NCBI GenBank assembly: GCA_023333565.1
Contig: JAJKFH010001480.1
Coordinates: forward strand, 1,364,001 to 1,428,000
Source: Puffinus mauretanicus
Taxonomy: Eukaryota; Chordata; Aves; Procellariiformes; Procellariidae
Direction: 5' to 3'
Length of the DNA stretch: 64,000 bases
The position numbers were made by a program, and so were the translations under genes. The notes beneath the pieces were generated by a model that saw only the letters and a program-made list of their open reading frames with translations, was not told the origin of the DNA and made no database searches. Each line of letters begins with the position of its first letter. Positions within the stretch are counted from its first letter, which is position 1. Positions 1 through 11,590 of the stretch are shown one piece after another.

Positions 1-2250
1 ACTCCCAAGAAAACACCTGTGAGAGCCACAGAAGAAATCACATTAATGTACTTTTCACTGACTTCTTCCTCTGAATCTGCATTTTTGGTGTCTAGCATCC
101 CAAACGTGTGTCTCAGGGGGACACTTTGTGCCCTGCGCTGAGGGCTCAGCTGACGTGTGCGGGTGTGGGGGCGGCTGGGTGGGCACTGCAGTACTGGCAC
201 GTGACGATTGTGCAGACCTGTGGTAAGGAAAGGGGGAGATGTGGTACCTGCTGTGATCAGGCCAGCTCACATCTCTTCACAAAGGCATCGTCTCTTTCCC
301 AGCAGTGGTGTTTTGCTGTCCCATCGCCTTGTCCTGAGATCTAGATGGGGCAATGGTCATTGCTTTCTTGTGTACTTGGTCATGTCTAAAAACAGAAAGA
401 TGTTCTCTAAATCTTCATTTCCTTCAGAGGAAGCCTTTCCCTGGTTCACATTCCCTTCGAGGAGCCCCTCCCCGAGCAGCCCAACATGGGTCTCTCAGCA
501 TCCCCCAGGAGATAAACCATGCAGCGCAGCTCAAGAAAAGGTTGACTCAAACTACTGAAAGCGAATTCAGCCTCCCCTTTTCAATCAGATAAGGTACCTG
601 TTTGTAGTGTCAGCTGGGCCAGACCTCAAACGTCACATAACAGAGAAAATAACACTGTAAGTCTTGGAGGACAGACGCCGGGAATCTGACTGCCCTTTGT
701 CTGTCCTTGTGCTGTCCTTCATCCTAGAAGAGGTGACATGAGACCTGCATGTTGAAAACAAAGCCATGGCAGAGTGATTTCCAGGTGGTGTATAAAGCTT
801 GGGAGCTTTGAACTGTGCCCTTCCAAATTCCCACATAGGAGAGAAGAAGCATGACCTGGATGTCCCAAAGCCTCAGAGAGCCTCTTCCTGGCATGACCTC
901 TGGGAGCATACAAAACTGAATGGCATTTAGAGAAGCCAAGAGGTTTCTCTAAAATGTGCCAAACCTCAGCATTAATTCAAGGAATATGCAGATATTAAGA
1001 TGATTTAAGGGAAAGACGTTTTCTTCATCCCATCAGATATTCTGGACTCGCAGCTGAGGCTCTTGCCTGCAGAATTCCAAATCAGGCCAGTCAGCCCCCG
1101 TGCAGTGATTTATACCACTAAGGCAGCATACGTGCAATTAATAAAAACACCTTATTTACCTTTCATTGGAACTACTGAGCTGCTGTGAAGCACCTCTTTT
1201 ACCAGACACAGCAATCATCCTAGTTTTCTGATCTCTCTCCTCCACTCTATGGGAAACCGTGGGTTATGGGCGACTTTCTATTTTACAGAGAACTAAATCC
1301 TGGAGAAAAATCTGTATTGTAGCTGTAAGTGTGGAGAGAAAAGAAACACTTAGCTTTCTTCCAAACTTAACCCAGCTCTCCCCTTTGGAGTCCTCACTTC
1401 TTCCATCTGGGAGCAATGTGAGAGCTATGTACTGTAGGAGGTCGTGAGGAACTTATTTCTCATAGGGCACAGCTTCTGGTACCACCCAGAACGGGAAATG
1501 TAATCACTGTCTTTAGGAAGTCTAATTAAACATACTTCATAATGACTACAGCATGAGAGGAAGCTCTCATTTACGAGAGCTTGATGCTAGAGTATGAAAC
1601 TATTTGTTTAATAAAGTTTTTCTAGTATCTGTTCCTTTCTTTTTTGTCTTAAAAACATTTACCATTTATTTTCCAAGGTCACTGTCCTTTAACAGTCCAA
1701 TTTTTTCCTGTTTGTTTTTCTTCTGTTTACAAGCAGTTCTAATAAGAATGAATGTATTTATTTAGTCATATGATGCATCAGAAAAAAATAGTGTTCCTTT
1801 GGTTCACTGCTCACTCTGTGAAAAAAACTTGCCTCCCCTCCTTCCAGGCACTGGCCAGAAACTCACCAGAACCTTCATTTATTTTATGCATTTGTTCTTG
1901 GTGAAGCTAAGCAAATTTTAGATCCTCATTGATAAGCAAAGCTTGAAAGGGTTGAATGTCTAGTTTGGATAAACAGTCAAGTGTTTAGACATTTGTCCAA
2001 TATTAAACTCCTAGAAAACAAAGAAAATTACGGGAAGTATCTAAAAGGTGATACCTTCTGTCCTTCCCCTGCTAGTCATGGGCTTCACCAGTAACACTGC
2101 CACAGAGCACATGCTCCTCTCCCTTTTGCCTTTTTACCTCTGCTAAGGGGAGGGCTTTGCAGGGTGGAGGCATCTGTTTAGGACTCAGCACTGGACTTAG
2201 ACATATTTGTCAGCAGCTCCAAAACCACACAGCCTTGAATACCACCTGCC
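1..2250. other. Non-coding DNA, no gene seen
   Basis: I see no gene here. The frames are short (116 codons at most, at 208-558 on the plus strand), lie on both strands, and have no recognisable domain or splice pattern. The sequence becomes AT-rich after about 940, with short T runs near 1640-1740. No tRNA, CR1 or LTR signature was found. Confidence 0.6.
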
Positions 2251-2290
2251 GCCTTGCCTTGCCTTGCCTTGCCTTGCCTTGCCTTGCCTT
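2251..2290. repeat. (GCCTT)8 pentanucleotide microsatellite
   Basis: Eight uninterrupted copies of GCCTT lie in direct tandem, preceded by a partial GCC and followed by GTCC. In one plus frame this gives an ALPCL-type peptide repeat, but nothing suggests translation. Perfect pentamer arrays of this length are usually polymorphic in copy number. Confidence 0.95.
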
Positions 2291-4251
2291 GTCCAGGTTT
2301 GCAAGGAAGAAGCAGGGAGCTTGGCAGAGGACAGGTCTAGGGACCTTTCCTGCTGCTAATGGATAGACTGCAGAGGAGAAACTCCTGGAAGCTCTTATTC
2401 ATCCCCATTTCACATTTTGTCTCTTAAATCATTATCTCTGTCTTAAGGTCTCCAGATGAAAGTCTATTTACTCCTCTGGTTCTGCACCATGGAACCCTGA
2501 CATGTGCACTAAAGCTCAGCTTCACCAAAAACAGTATATGTGATGCCTCTTCTCCAGCCTCCACACAGGGAGTCAGCTGTGGGAATGGGTTCTGCTCAGA
2601 AAATACCTGAGAGAGAAGGTGTACTTTGAGCTAGATCAGCTCCAGCTGTGCAGACCCTAGGGCAGGCAGAGGAGAGGTGGAAACAACTGGCTTGCTGTAG
2701 AGGACCAGACAACACCACTCACTTCTTCGGATAGCAGCTCGCATTAAAATAATTGAGAAACTACAGCCACATTTCGATCAGACTCCGTGTGGGGATGCAT
2801 CTACATCTGAAATCATGCATATGACCCCTTCTGTGCTGTATAGTCAAAGAAAAAAATAATCTGATCAGTTGCTACTTCTCTTCCACAACTGCCGTTTTTA
2901 TAGACGCTATTTCTTTTTATAGCTGAATCATTCTTTTTCAAACTTGGCTTCTTTGCACACATGAAATGTTTTTGATCAGATTATATTTATGGTGAAGGCA
3001 AATGCTAATTTAATATCTGTCACAAAATCTTGCAAGATTTCCCATGAGGTCTCATGATGGTGTATCAGCATGTAATTAAATAAGAGGGCCAAGTCAGTCT
3101 CTGGTGTAAGTCCTGGGAAGGCAGTGATATTACATCAAGGAAGTGTTTTATCCTACTGCAGTCAACTCTAGCTTGCCTGACATCTTGCTATTTTAAATTT
3201 CTTTGGCTTTCTTTTTTTTCTCTTTCCCATCAGTTCTCATTCACTTGTACTTCAATTTCACCTTTCATTTTTCTTTTTCCCATTTTCAATCATCCATGTG
3301 AAAGAGTGTCACTTGTCGCAGATTCCTTTGATATGCAGGTTGATTTCACTTCGTTTTATTCATGTACTGGTTATCTGCTTATTTATAATTTCATCCCCAA
3401 ACAGATTGATGCCTGCTGCTCTCTGATTTGAACAGCAAGAGGCTTGCAATAGTATAACACATGGTGTCATGATAATGCCTAGAGCTTTAGGTAGGATTCA
3501 TTCCTTTTCATATGTTTCCTTCAACTATTCCACACACGCCATATATTCATTCACAAAGAGAGGTTTCTATTAACAGCCATTGTCTGTTATGGCTGCCCAC
3601 TCCATTAAGCTACACCCTGGCCTTGCTGAGCCCATCACATGTGTTCAGGTGCTGCACGTCACCTCTGCCATCTTCTCCATCAGTGTCCCTGGCTGTTGTG
3701 AACCGCTCCTTGGCAGCCGGACACAGACACCTATAGCAACGCAATGCTGTCAGTCTCTGTAGCTTGAGATCACCCTTTTGTCTGCAGGGAGGGTTCGTCT
3801 GCGGGGCCCAGTGCAGCACTGTGCAGAGATACCTGCACCGCAAGCCAGCTACAGGCAGTACAGGTACATTATAGAAGAGCCTCTGCCCAAGCTGATCAGC
3901 TCTGCAGAGAGGTGGGATGCTGGAGCCAAGGCAAAGGGGCTGCTAAAATGGCAGCATTGCTTCAGGAGCCTCCACAAGATGGCTCAAGGCTTGTTCAGGT
4001 TTCTCTGTATGCCGGTGCATGACGCTGTGTGGAGATATTCCTTCTTCTGCTGGAGTACATTGGTATGTCATGAGTAGGTTTCTGCCCGTGCTGGAGCTCT
4101 AAGAACAGCCACAGGAAGAAGGCATTCAGCTGGGATGTCCAGTGTGGCCACAGATTTCTAGAGTGACTATGGCCACAGTACAAGAGCTGGGGAAAGATGG
4201 AGGAAGAGGGATTTTCTGTGGGTTTTTTCCATTGAAAATTTTCAGCCAGAA
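2291..4251. other. Non-coding DNA, no gene seen
   Basis: This is mixed AT-rich and moderate-GC sequence without a convincing coding frame. T-rich stretches occur near 3205-3290. Short frames around 3510-4180 overlap on both strands and show no domain, so I treat them as chance. Confidence 0.6.
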
Positions 4252-4998
4252 GTGCTAGGGATTGGGAGACTGAGTATTGGTCTTGAAAATCAAGATTCCA
4301 GATCTGCTGAAAAAAGACAGCATCTGTGTGGTCAAACCACAGTTTTCTATTTAAAAATATGCCAGTGGATGCTGGATTCTCTCACCAAGACATTTAGCCT
4401 GTCCCTTTTGGGAAAATGGAGAGACTTCTGTACCCCACAGGAAGGAGCTGTAGCCACAGCCTCCAAGCACGTTTCACACCTCCAAGCCCCTGGAAGCCCT
4501 CCTGGCTCCTTTCCCCCCCTGCACTCATCTCCACACTGGCAGTCCCCATCGGGACCCTCCTGCCCCATCCTCCTGCTTCTGTCTCCAAACCCATCACGCT
4601 GTCCCCCAGCTCTCTACCTTACTGACCCCTCTCCTTTCCCAATTCACTCCCCTGCCTCCACAAACCCAAATTTTGCTCATCCCACGCTTAGCAATCTAGG
4701 TTCCTTCATACAATCCCACCTTTGTCCAGTGTGGGTGCTTTCCTTTTATACTGGATTTGCTCTAATACAAACTTCACTACAACATGTCCAGTTGCTGACT
4801 GCCAAATCAGTTCCTATAGCACAGACCTTTCCAACCAGTAGTCTGGCTGTCCTCCAGGCTGTCTGCAGGACAGATATTCAAAGGAGAAGCCGAGGGAAGG
4901 AAGGCTTGGCACAGGATCCAGATTTTTCTCCTTTAAATAAAGCTGCAGAGAGCAGCAGTAATAAGTCTGGTGTTCGGGATCCCCACAGACATTGTTAA
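4252..4998 (+). other. Longest open frame (248 codons), probably not a gene
   Basis: This is the longest open frame in the window. The predicted protein is rich in Pro, Ser and Leu, especially across residues 75-150, because the DNA at about 4480-4680 is a pyrimidine-rich tract with C runs. I see no signal peptide, membrane segment, zinc finger or other family motif. The first ATG has a poor context and no promoter is evident. The minus strand also carries open frames at 4347-4597, as expected for stop-poor composition. A chance frame is the best reading; a lineage-specific gene cannot be excluded without transcript data. Confidence 0.25.
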
Positions 4999-6225
4999 TG
5001 GGAAGAGAACTGGGAGCATCTATTGAAAAGTTTGAGAGGACTGTTAGAGAAATTAAGACCAAGTCAGTGATTTGCATGGTGTATTTATTTTCTAAAATGG
5101 AAGTCAAGGTTCTAATTGAGCATTTTATGTAATTAAAATCTTTTACGTGGAAAAAATGAAATCTCTGCTACAGAGGTAATAGGAAGTAAAAAAATACTTT
5201 GGACGTGCTAAAGATAGTGCAGATAATTAAATGTTCTCCATGCTTCGGTTCTCTCTCAAACCAGATCAGGTAATTAATGTTTGCTTGTGCCAGATGCTGG
5301 ATTACTCCTGGATCCTGCTGTGCACAAGATGATTCTCCCACAAATTCCCATTTGTGGTGAGGTGAGTTGAGATAACCTCGTTATGAGTCTCTGTACTTTT
5401 TATTCAGTAAGATGTATCCCTTGGAGAGGTTGAGTGTCCCACTGTGCTGTGTGCTGCGCAAATGAAGAGCAGGTACCTGCTTGAGAGCATTCCTCAGCAG
5501 AGCACTTTGTAGCCTGTTGGATATTTGGGGAGTGGGGATGAGAAAACGAATGTACAGAGCTCAAACACGTATCCTAGTGCTGGTAATTGTGCCTAGTGTG
5601 AAACAAGCAAGTCTTCCAGACAATATGGGGAGCAGAAAAAGATGCCCTTTGCAGCAGGATGTTTTTTCTGGTGCTGTCCAGTGAGAAAACATTGTGAGAT
5701 GAGAGAGAACAGGAGAACCTCAGTAGGAGTTTCCAGATATTGTTTCCATTTTGTCCGGCAATTTAGGTTTGCTTTAGATTCAAACATGAGCATGTCTACT
5801 TTGTCTTAACTGCAGCTTTGCATTTCCAGCATGATCCCAAGATAACTGTTTACTGGAAGCTTCTGGTTTCCCAGCTCTGTGTGGGTCCTCTGGAGGCAGG
5901 AGGGACTTGCACCTGTGTGACAAACAAAAACCTTACCTGTTCATGAGAGCATTTTATTCTGGGATGTAAAAAATTCTCTTTCTTCCCCTATGTTTCTTGA
6001 GCTCATAGCAAATCAGCTACTGTCCGCCAAGCAAAAAAGTGAAAAAACTCTTTGAGAAGCAATGTCCAGTGCCCTCACCTTTAGGATATACAGTTTCAGT
6101 TATTTTTGTTCCATGTACACTTAAACATCCCTGTGTAATTTCCATTTCTTTACATTATGCCTTTCTTTATTTCACATCTACAAATGAGCATGACCATTGC
6201 AGAGGCAATGGGACAAACAAGGCTG
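4999..6225. other. Non-coding DNA, no gene seen
   Basis: Nothing distinctive was found. The short plus frame at 5481-5684 and minus frame at 5593-5793 overlap each other and match no family I recognise. Confidence 0.6.
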
Positions 6226-6305
6226 TCCTTACTCAGTCAGAATCTCCATTGATTTCAAGAAGCAATTCGATTAAGTGGAGACTATAGGATTTGAGTCAGC
6301 CAATT
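6226..6305. repeat. Decayed ancient amniote interspersed repeat
   Basis: The order of words here (TTACTCA, then CTCCATTGATTTCAA, then AGTGGAGACT and AGGATTTGAG) resembles an old amniote repeat built around a palindromic CCATTGACTTCAATGG core flanked by ACTCA and GGATTTGGGCC-type words. I recall that repeat pattern but cannot name its database entry with certainty. The copy is strongly diverged and only partial. Confidence 0.4.
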
Positions 6306-7424
6306 TCACCCAGATTAAGGGGAAAACATGCCTGAAATTGATTGATATGGAAGCAGCAAGCCCATGTCCACTGGGCACTCACAGCCTGTAGGCATCATGC
6401 ATGCTGTATCAACGCTAATATAAATTCGGTAAGAGTACACGGTCCAGAAGCAGATTTGTCTTTGATAGATCTTTAAAAGCTGCACAAGGAAGTTCTGCCT
6501 CTGAGAGCGTCGCAGTCTTTCTTGTCAGTGAGATGCAGGCTCAGCCAGGTAATCGATACCATGCTCTCGCCCAGCTCACTGCTGGGTTAGGATACCCCTA
6601 AATAAGGAGCCCTTTTGTGACAATTATTGCCTTTTATCAGCACACAAACTTCACACTGCTGCTGTCAATAGCCCTATCACAAATTTGAATGATGAAAGGC
6701 AGGACCGATGAAGGTGAGACACCTCCTGAATTAGACTTCAATCCCATTTTGTTGAAGGCATCGTGCCACCTAATCCTGTTCATAAATGTATCAAAATCTG
6801 TCTTATAATATACAGCATGGAACAGCTCTGTGCAGCTGCCTTCCTCTTTGAAAGCTGATTCAAAGGAGAAATCCTGGTATGATGCTAACGCATAATCTTC
6901 CTTTGAAGCCTATGGAGCCAACCACCTCCTTACGGTCAGTGCTTCCATGATCTTGCTTACTTTAATATTTGCTGTCAACAGGGTGCTGAAACTTTGGTGA
7001 TTGCCGATTTGCATTCCTCTTGCACAGGGTCTCTGTGGAATATACCTCACACAGCCTGTCTAACCTCCTGGCTGGAGACGAGCCCACGCCATGGGCTGCT
7101 ATGCCGTGTAGCTCAGGAGCATCTTCCCCATAAATCTTCTCCCTCACCCTCACACTTGTTGGCCAACGAGTGAGCAATGCAACTGCTCCCTTTAAAACAA
7201 GCCCACAGACAAGCAGCTGAATGAAACGGTTGTCTCTCGTTCATGTTGTAAAGGCTTTACGGAAAGGGAGAGAAAGATTTCAATGAAAGATCCTCTCAGT
7301 TGGAAAAGGCAGTTCTTATCTGTACGCCAATTTCGAGCAAAATTTACAGTTTCTTTTATGTAGCAAATCCTCTGTGAAAATGATTATATATACAAACATT
7401 GAAAATTTCCAGGTCCCAGAACAC
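6306..7424. other. Non-coding DNA, no gene seen
   Basis: This is moderate-GC unique sequence with no coding frame of note. The 71-codon minus frame at 6962-7177 has no recognisable domain. Confidence 0.6.
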
Positions 7425-7612
7425 ATAATAATATTTGCCACTTATAAAGCCCTTTCATCTTCAAAGCACTCCGCAAGGACCAGCTAATGAATCCTCAAAT
7501 GATTCCTTTGAGGTTAAGTGATGTGCTCAAGGTCAAAGCTTGAATCTGTCTCAGAGCCAGGATTAGATATGAGCAGATTTTTGCCTCTGCGTTCCTTACT
7601 TAACCCATGACC
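7425..7612 (-). repeat. MIR-like (CORE-SINE type) relic, antisense
   Basis: Read on the plus strand, the block gives, in order, a TTATAAAGCCCTTT word, an AATCCTCA word, GAGGTTAAGTGATGTGCTCAAGGTC, and then CAGAGCCAGGATTAGA. These words follow the order of the reverse complement of the MIR family of tRNA-derived SINEs, where GAGGTTAAGTAACTTGCCCAAGGTCA is followed by GCAGAGCCAGGATT. Divergence is high, as expected for an element from before the amniote radiation. The assignment rests on word order, not an alignment. Confidence 0.55.
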
Positions 7613-8103
7613 TTCCCATGAGCAATCACTTGCCATACTTCAACAGGAATTCAGATATAGAAGCATAACAAATCCTTTGAGGGAAAAAAAAAAGTTGGAT
7701 GTTTCAGAAGTCATTTCTCACCTTTCCTCAAAATTACAACTACACTCTGTGCTTTAAAAATAGCAGCCCACTGTGTTTTGCAGTTTGGCAAGAATGCTTG
7801 CCCACCTGCTTTGCAAGATGGGTGGCTGTGTTTCTCAACAGCCTCTGCCTTTTTCTTCAGTCAAGCCATCCCCAGGCCTACTTCCAGATGACGACCCAAT
7901 CACCTTCCTAGCCAGATGCCAGCCCTATTCCAACATTACCCTCTGCCCTGTTCTCCCCAGCATTAAGTGTGTTCACTTGCCCCCTGAACCAGATGTAAAG
8001 AAGAAAGTCTTATCAGAGAGATCCAAGCACGGTAGAATTATATCACTGAGAACGTTTTGTTTGGGTCATGCAGAGAGTTAATTCAGAAAATCAGTGCAGC
8101 GTG
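7613..8103. other. Non-coding DNA, no gene seen
   Basis: The stretch includes an A11 run near 7683. Plus frames at 7699-7911 and 7773-8081 overlap in different phases and show no family features, so they are treated as chance. Confidence 0.55.
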
Positions 8104-8148
8104 CTTATCAGTACAAATTTAACAGGATACTTTCTTATCAGTACAAAT
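8104..8148. repeat. Two-copy 15-base direct repeat, period 30
   Basis: The 15-mer CTTATCAGTACAAAT occurs at 8104-8118 and again at 8134-8148, exactly 30 bases apart. The sequence between the copies is not conserved, so this is either an old short tandem duplication or a paired binding site. Confidence 0.85.
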
Positions 8149-8629
8149 CTTGTCAAGGTGGATTTTTTTTATTTAGCATTAAAGCAAGGGGGATGTAAAT
8201 CAGTGTAAACCTTAGAGAGGTTTAACTCCCTCAACACCTGGGACTCACTGCAATATAGCACCAGTTGCACACTGATCTTTAAGCATGTGGTTTTGTGGCG
8301 ATTACACAGTGCAATTTGAGCTACAGAAAGTCCTTAGGAAGCCCCAACCAGGCATGATCGGGGTGCTGCCTCCCTGGGGCTGCCCAGCAGGAGGGTGCCC
8401 CTGGGACCCCTGCAGGCCCAGGCAGCCCTGCAGAGCCGCACACAGCCCCTCCTGCCTCCATCTGCCTCCAGCTCCGCTTCAGATGCACAGCGCCTGCAAA
8501 CCCAGCACCCGTAAGAAAATCTATCCCAACAGCTCAGCAGTGCATGACTCAGCCTAAATGAAAAACAAGATGTTTTTTCATCTTGGCCGGTTCGGAGTCA
8601 CTCTGATAACATATGATTGTAATTTAGGT
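8149..8629. other. Non-coding DNA, no gene seen
   Basis: The stretch contains a C-rich segment at about 8370-8480 with a 90-codon plus frame (8285-8557). No domain is recognisable. Confidence 0.55.
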
Positions 8630-8657
8630 GGGTGGGGAGCGGGGGAGAGGGAAGGGG
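8630..8657 (+). other. G-quadruplex motif (five G-runs)
   Basis: Five G-runs of 3, 4, 5, 3 and 4 bases are separated by loops of only 1, 3, 3 and 2 bases (T, AGC, AGA, AA). This easily satisfies the usual G3+N1-7 rule for an intramolecular quadruplex, with one spare run. It sits in otherwise unremarkable AT-containing DNA. Confidence 0.85.
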
Positions 8658-9669
8658 ACATCTTGCAGACAGCTTGAAATGTCCTAAAAGTTTCTGAAAT
8701 CAAGCCTGCAGTCTCTCTTTGGCTCTTGTAAATGTTAGTCAGAGCCCAGCATGTATTTATGATCTGAGGCTTACATTGCCCAGTTGACTCATGTCTTCCA
8801 GATAGTGAACCACAGCTACCTTGCAGTCTTCCCGTGGTGCCCTCCACTGACAGCTTCAAGCTGCTCAACAGATAATGAAATGAGTATTTTCGAAGACCTG
8901 TAAGTCCAATAAAAATCTTTTATCAGCTACGGTAGAAGTGTCCCAGAATAATAATAAGAATTTCGTAACCATCACTGCTATTCAGTAACAATAAAAAGTC
9001 TGTGTGATACAAAAGACAGCAACAATCCTGGGAAAGTGCAACCAGGTCTTGGGATTTTCCCTGTCTGCCCACCTAGTAGGATATACTCATGCAACTTTGC
9101 ACTTTTTCTCTAATTTAATGAGTCTGAAATGCCCTTCTGCATAATCAACCTCCTTCAAGAAAGGGGATCCACCCTTTCCGGGCCCATGGGACATTTAGGT
9201 TTCAGTCCTACCCAGCAGAAGAGCATCAGGGTCCCCCACATCCCATGATGTTGTTATCAAAGCACTATATCAAAGATAGCACAGGCTAGCTCTACCCCTT
9301 TCATAACTTTAAAGTTAAGAGGCAGCTGCTACTGTATTTTGTGTGGGACCTGGTCCCCTGCCTTGCATTAGGCATACTTCAGAAATGGTTTTTGCATCAG
9401 GCCCCTGGGGTACACTGGCTCAAATCTGGGCTGGGGTGGGAGGCAGCACCATGCTGCTGGGACCGACACAGCCCCGGAGGACACGGAGATCCTGTCCCAG
9501 GTCTCAGCATGGTTGGCACTATGTAACCCAGGTCCTTCCAGCATCCGCAGCAGTCAGTTGGGATTTTTTGGATGTATTTCTGGATTTAAGCAGTTAAAGC
9601 CCTTCTAAGTCCTTCTTTAGACACCAAGTCCTTTACTGGATCTAACCCAAAGCATATAAGTAGGAAAAA
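8658..9669. other. Non-coding DNA, no gene seen
   Basis: Apart from short overlapping frames near 9341-9597, nothing stands out. No repeat family was recognised in this stretch. Confidence 0.55.
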
Positions 9670-9990
9670 TGTGAAGTTTCTGCTCTCTCCATAAAGATGT
9701 CTAGCTGTCTTTTAAATTCATTCCTGTTATTTGCTTCAATAGCTTCACCTAGCAATAATTTATTCCACATGCTTATTACTTTTTGATTGAAATAGCTGTG
9801 CCTGAATTCCCCTTTCACTCTTAATTTCCTAGTTTTTAGACTGAGTCTCTTGTTTTTCCAGACTTCTCGTCAGACTGAAGAGTTTATCTCATTCCAGTTG
9901 ATCAAACCTTTTTACAACTTTAATATTTCTTCAGGTCTTCTTTTCTCTGATTTTTCTGACAAGAATAAATGCTTTCCTTTTGAACAAATG
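9670..9990 (-). repeat. Ancient CR1/L3-like LINE relic, antisense (tentative)
   Basis: The plus strand is T-rich. It gives, in order, GCTTCAATAGCTTCACCTAG, TTTATTCCACATGCTTATTA, a TTAATTTCCTAG word, GTCTCTTGT, and then CTTCAGGTCTTCTTTTCTCTGA with AAATGCTTTC. This order resembles the reverse complement of the 3' part of old CR1/L3 elements, where TTCCACAGNTTAATTATGCG, TTAATTTCATTNGGTGACCCCT, and CCCCTCAGTCTTCTTTTCTCNA occur in series. Divergence is large and the ends are uncertain. Confidence 0.4.
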
Positions 9991-11435
9991 TAGATTAAGT
10001 CTGCTTATGCTTCCATCTCCAGAAAGGCAGAAATCTATGTGAGAAAATAACTACGTCAAAAGCCTGTATTTCAATCTCGTGAGTACTCTATTTAGTAATA
10101 GCAACAGTGTTTTAGGGGTGAGAAATCAAATGTTCCACATGCCAATTCCCATCTTCCATTACTTTGACAGCTCTAGACTTTTAGAGCTGGTAGAGCAAGG
10201 TGTAGCTTCTTTCGTGGCTGAAAGTGTACAAATAACTTCATAAATGACAGGGAATGATTTGGGAATAGTTTGTTACTCATTACATTTTTTTTTCCTATTT
10301 ATCTCACAAAGCTGCAAAAAGATGCAGCATACAGCAAAAAATACCAGGTTGTAAATGATTGTGTGTGCAGGAGTGTGTGTTTCACTGATTTCAGAGAAGA
10401 CAGCTATAGTAACCGTAGCTTTTAATGACTTAGCTATGAAGATGTGTAATCAGCTCAGAACAACAACTCATTGAGTTTCTTTTGTTATATTAGGTTTTGC
10501 CTCTCACTGTGTTTTCCTTTTTCAGCAAGATCCGTATTGCAATCTCAATGAAGGTTTTGGCCAAATGTCCCATGACAATTACAGGGCAGTTCCCAAGTCT
10601 TGAAGTTGTTGTTTTAGCATCCCTGTGGAGTGTGGCACATTGCTCTGCATTGGTACATTTTCTAAAGGTTTTTCGTTGGAGCTAGAATGGTCCAAGGCAC
10701 TGTTTGGGACTGGTAGCTCGGTTTGGGGAACATGTGCCTTGAAAAGGAGAAGATTCCCCAATGAACTGCGAAGCTGTGGATGGAGACATGGGTCCTGCCT
10801 GGCACTCATTGAACGACTGAGTTCTACCTCGCCCTTGGGCTGGGGAACAAGAAAACCAGTGGGGGAAAAATCCTGCATTTCAAACTGGTTTTGAGTGTGA
10901 TGTTTTTGTCCTTCAGTGACTCAAATCTTTGCTTGTCAGCCTGAACTGAACCTGCTCTGCAGAGACTGAAATCTGTCCCCATCAAATGGATAATTCGTGG
11001 TCGATAAGATTTGTGGGCCTCCTCTCCTCCTCCCATAGTGTGACCACTGTGTCGGGCAAACCAAGCAGGACTTTCGGGAGACGCCTGGCCCTGCGGTGGT
11101 GTCGAACATCTCTGCTGGTACCCAGGGGACAAACAAGGGAGAGGCAAGATAGGGGAAATGTGGGTCTGTAAAGATTGCCCTGCTGCAGCCCAAAGGATAG
11201 TAAAATGGCAATTTGGTTCTGTTGGAGTGTCACAACAAGATACCGCACGCACACTGCCTTGTCCAGATGTCCACAGGCAACCTAACAAATGATTTAACTT
11301 TACATCTTCACATGTCTACTTTTCCTTACAAAAAGTGAGAGAGCTGGTGGAAGCGGAAGCAAGCTGCCGAAGGAAAGGAGGTAGCCAAAATGGGTAATGA
11401 CGAAAGGAGAGCAGAAACGTGCGCAACTATCCTGA
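9991..11435. other. Non-coding DNA, no gene seen
   Basis: Open frames cluster on both strands at 10579-11288, the longest being 154 codons on the minus strand (10824-11288). They overlap each other out of phase and lack domains or splice structure. This looks like stop-poor, moderate-GC DNA and not a gene. Confidence 0.5.
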
Positions 11436-11590
11436 GAGGTTGTAGATGCCCCATCCCTGGAAACAGTCAAGGTCAGCAGCCTGATCTAGTTGAAGATGTC
11501 CCTGCTCATTGCAGGGGGGTTGGACTAGATGACCTTTAATGGTCCCTTCCAACCCAAACCATTTTATGATTCTATGATTCTATGATTCTA
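11436..11590 (+). mobile_element. CR1 non-LTR retrotransposon, 3' end only
   Basis: CR1 LINEs are the dominant retrotransposons of birds and other sauropsids and move by reverse transcription primed at the target. The copy begins around GAGAGGTTGTAGATGCCCCA and runs through CCATCCCTGGAAAC, TTGGACTAGATGACC and GGTCCCTTCCAACC. It ends in a tandem ATTCTATG-type tail (four units, 11561-11590). Only about 155 bases remain, so it is heavily 5'-truncated and carries no reverse transcriptase. This is the clearest lineage marker in the window, and the sequence style fits a bird. Confidence 0.93.

Noticed and set aside
4252..4998. 248-codon plus-strand frame as a protein-coding gene
   Set aside because: It spans a pyrimidine-rich, stop-poor tract, encodes a Pro/Ser/Leu-rich product without domains, and has no promoter or splice context.
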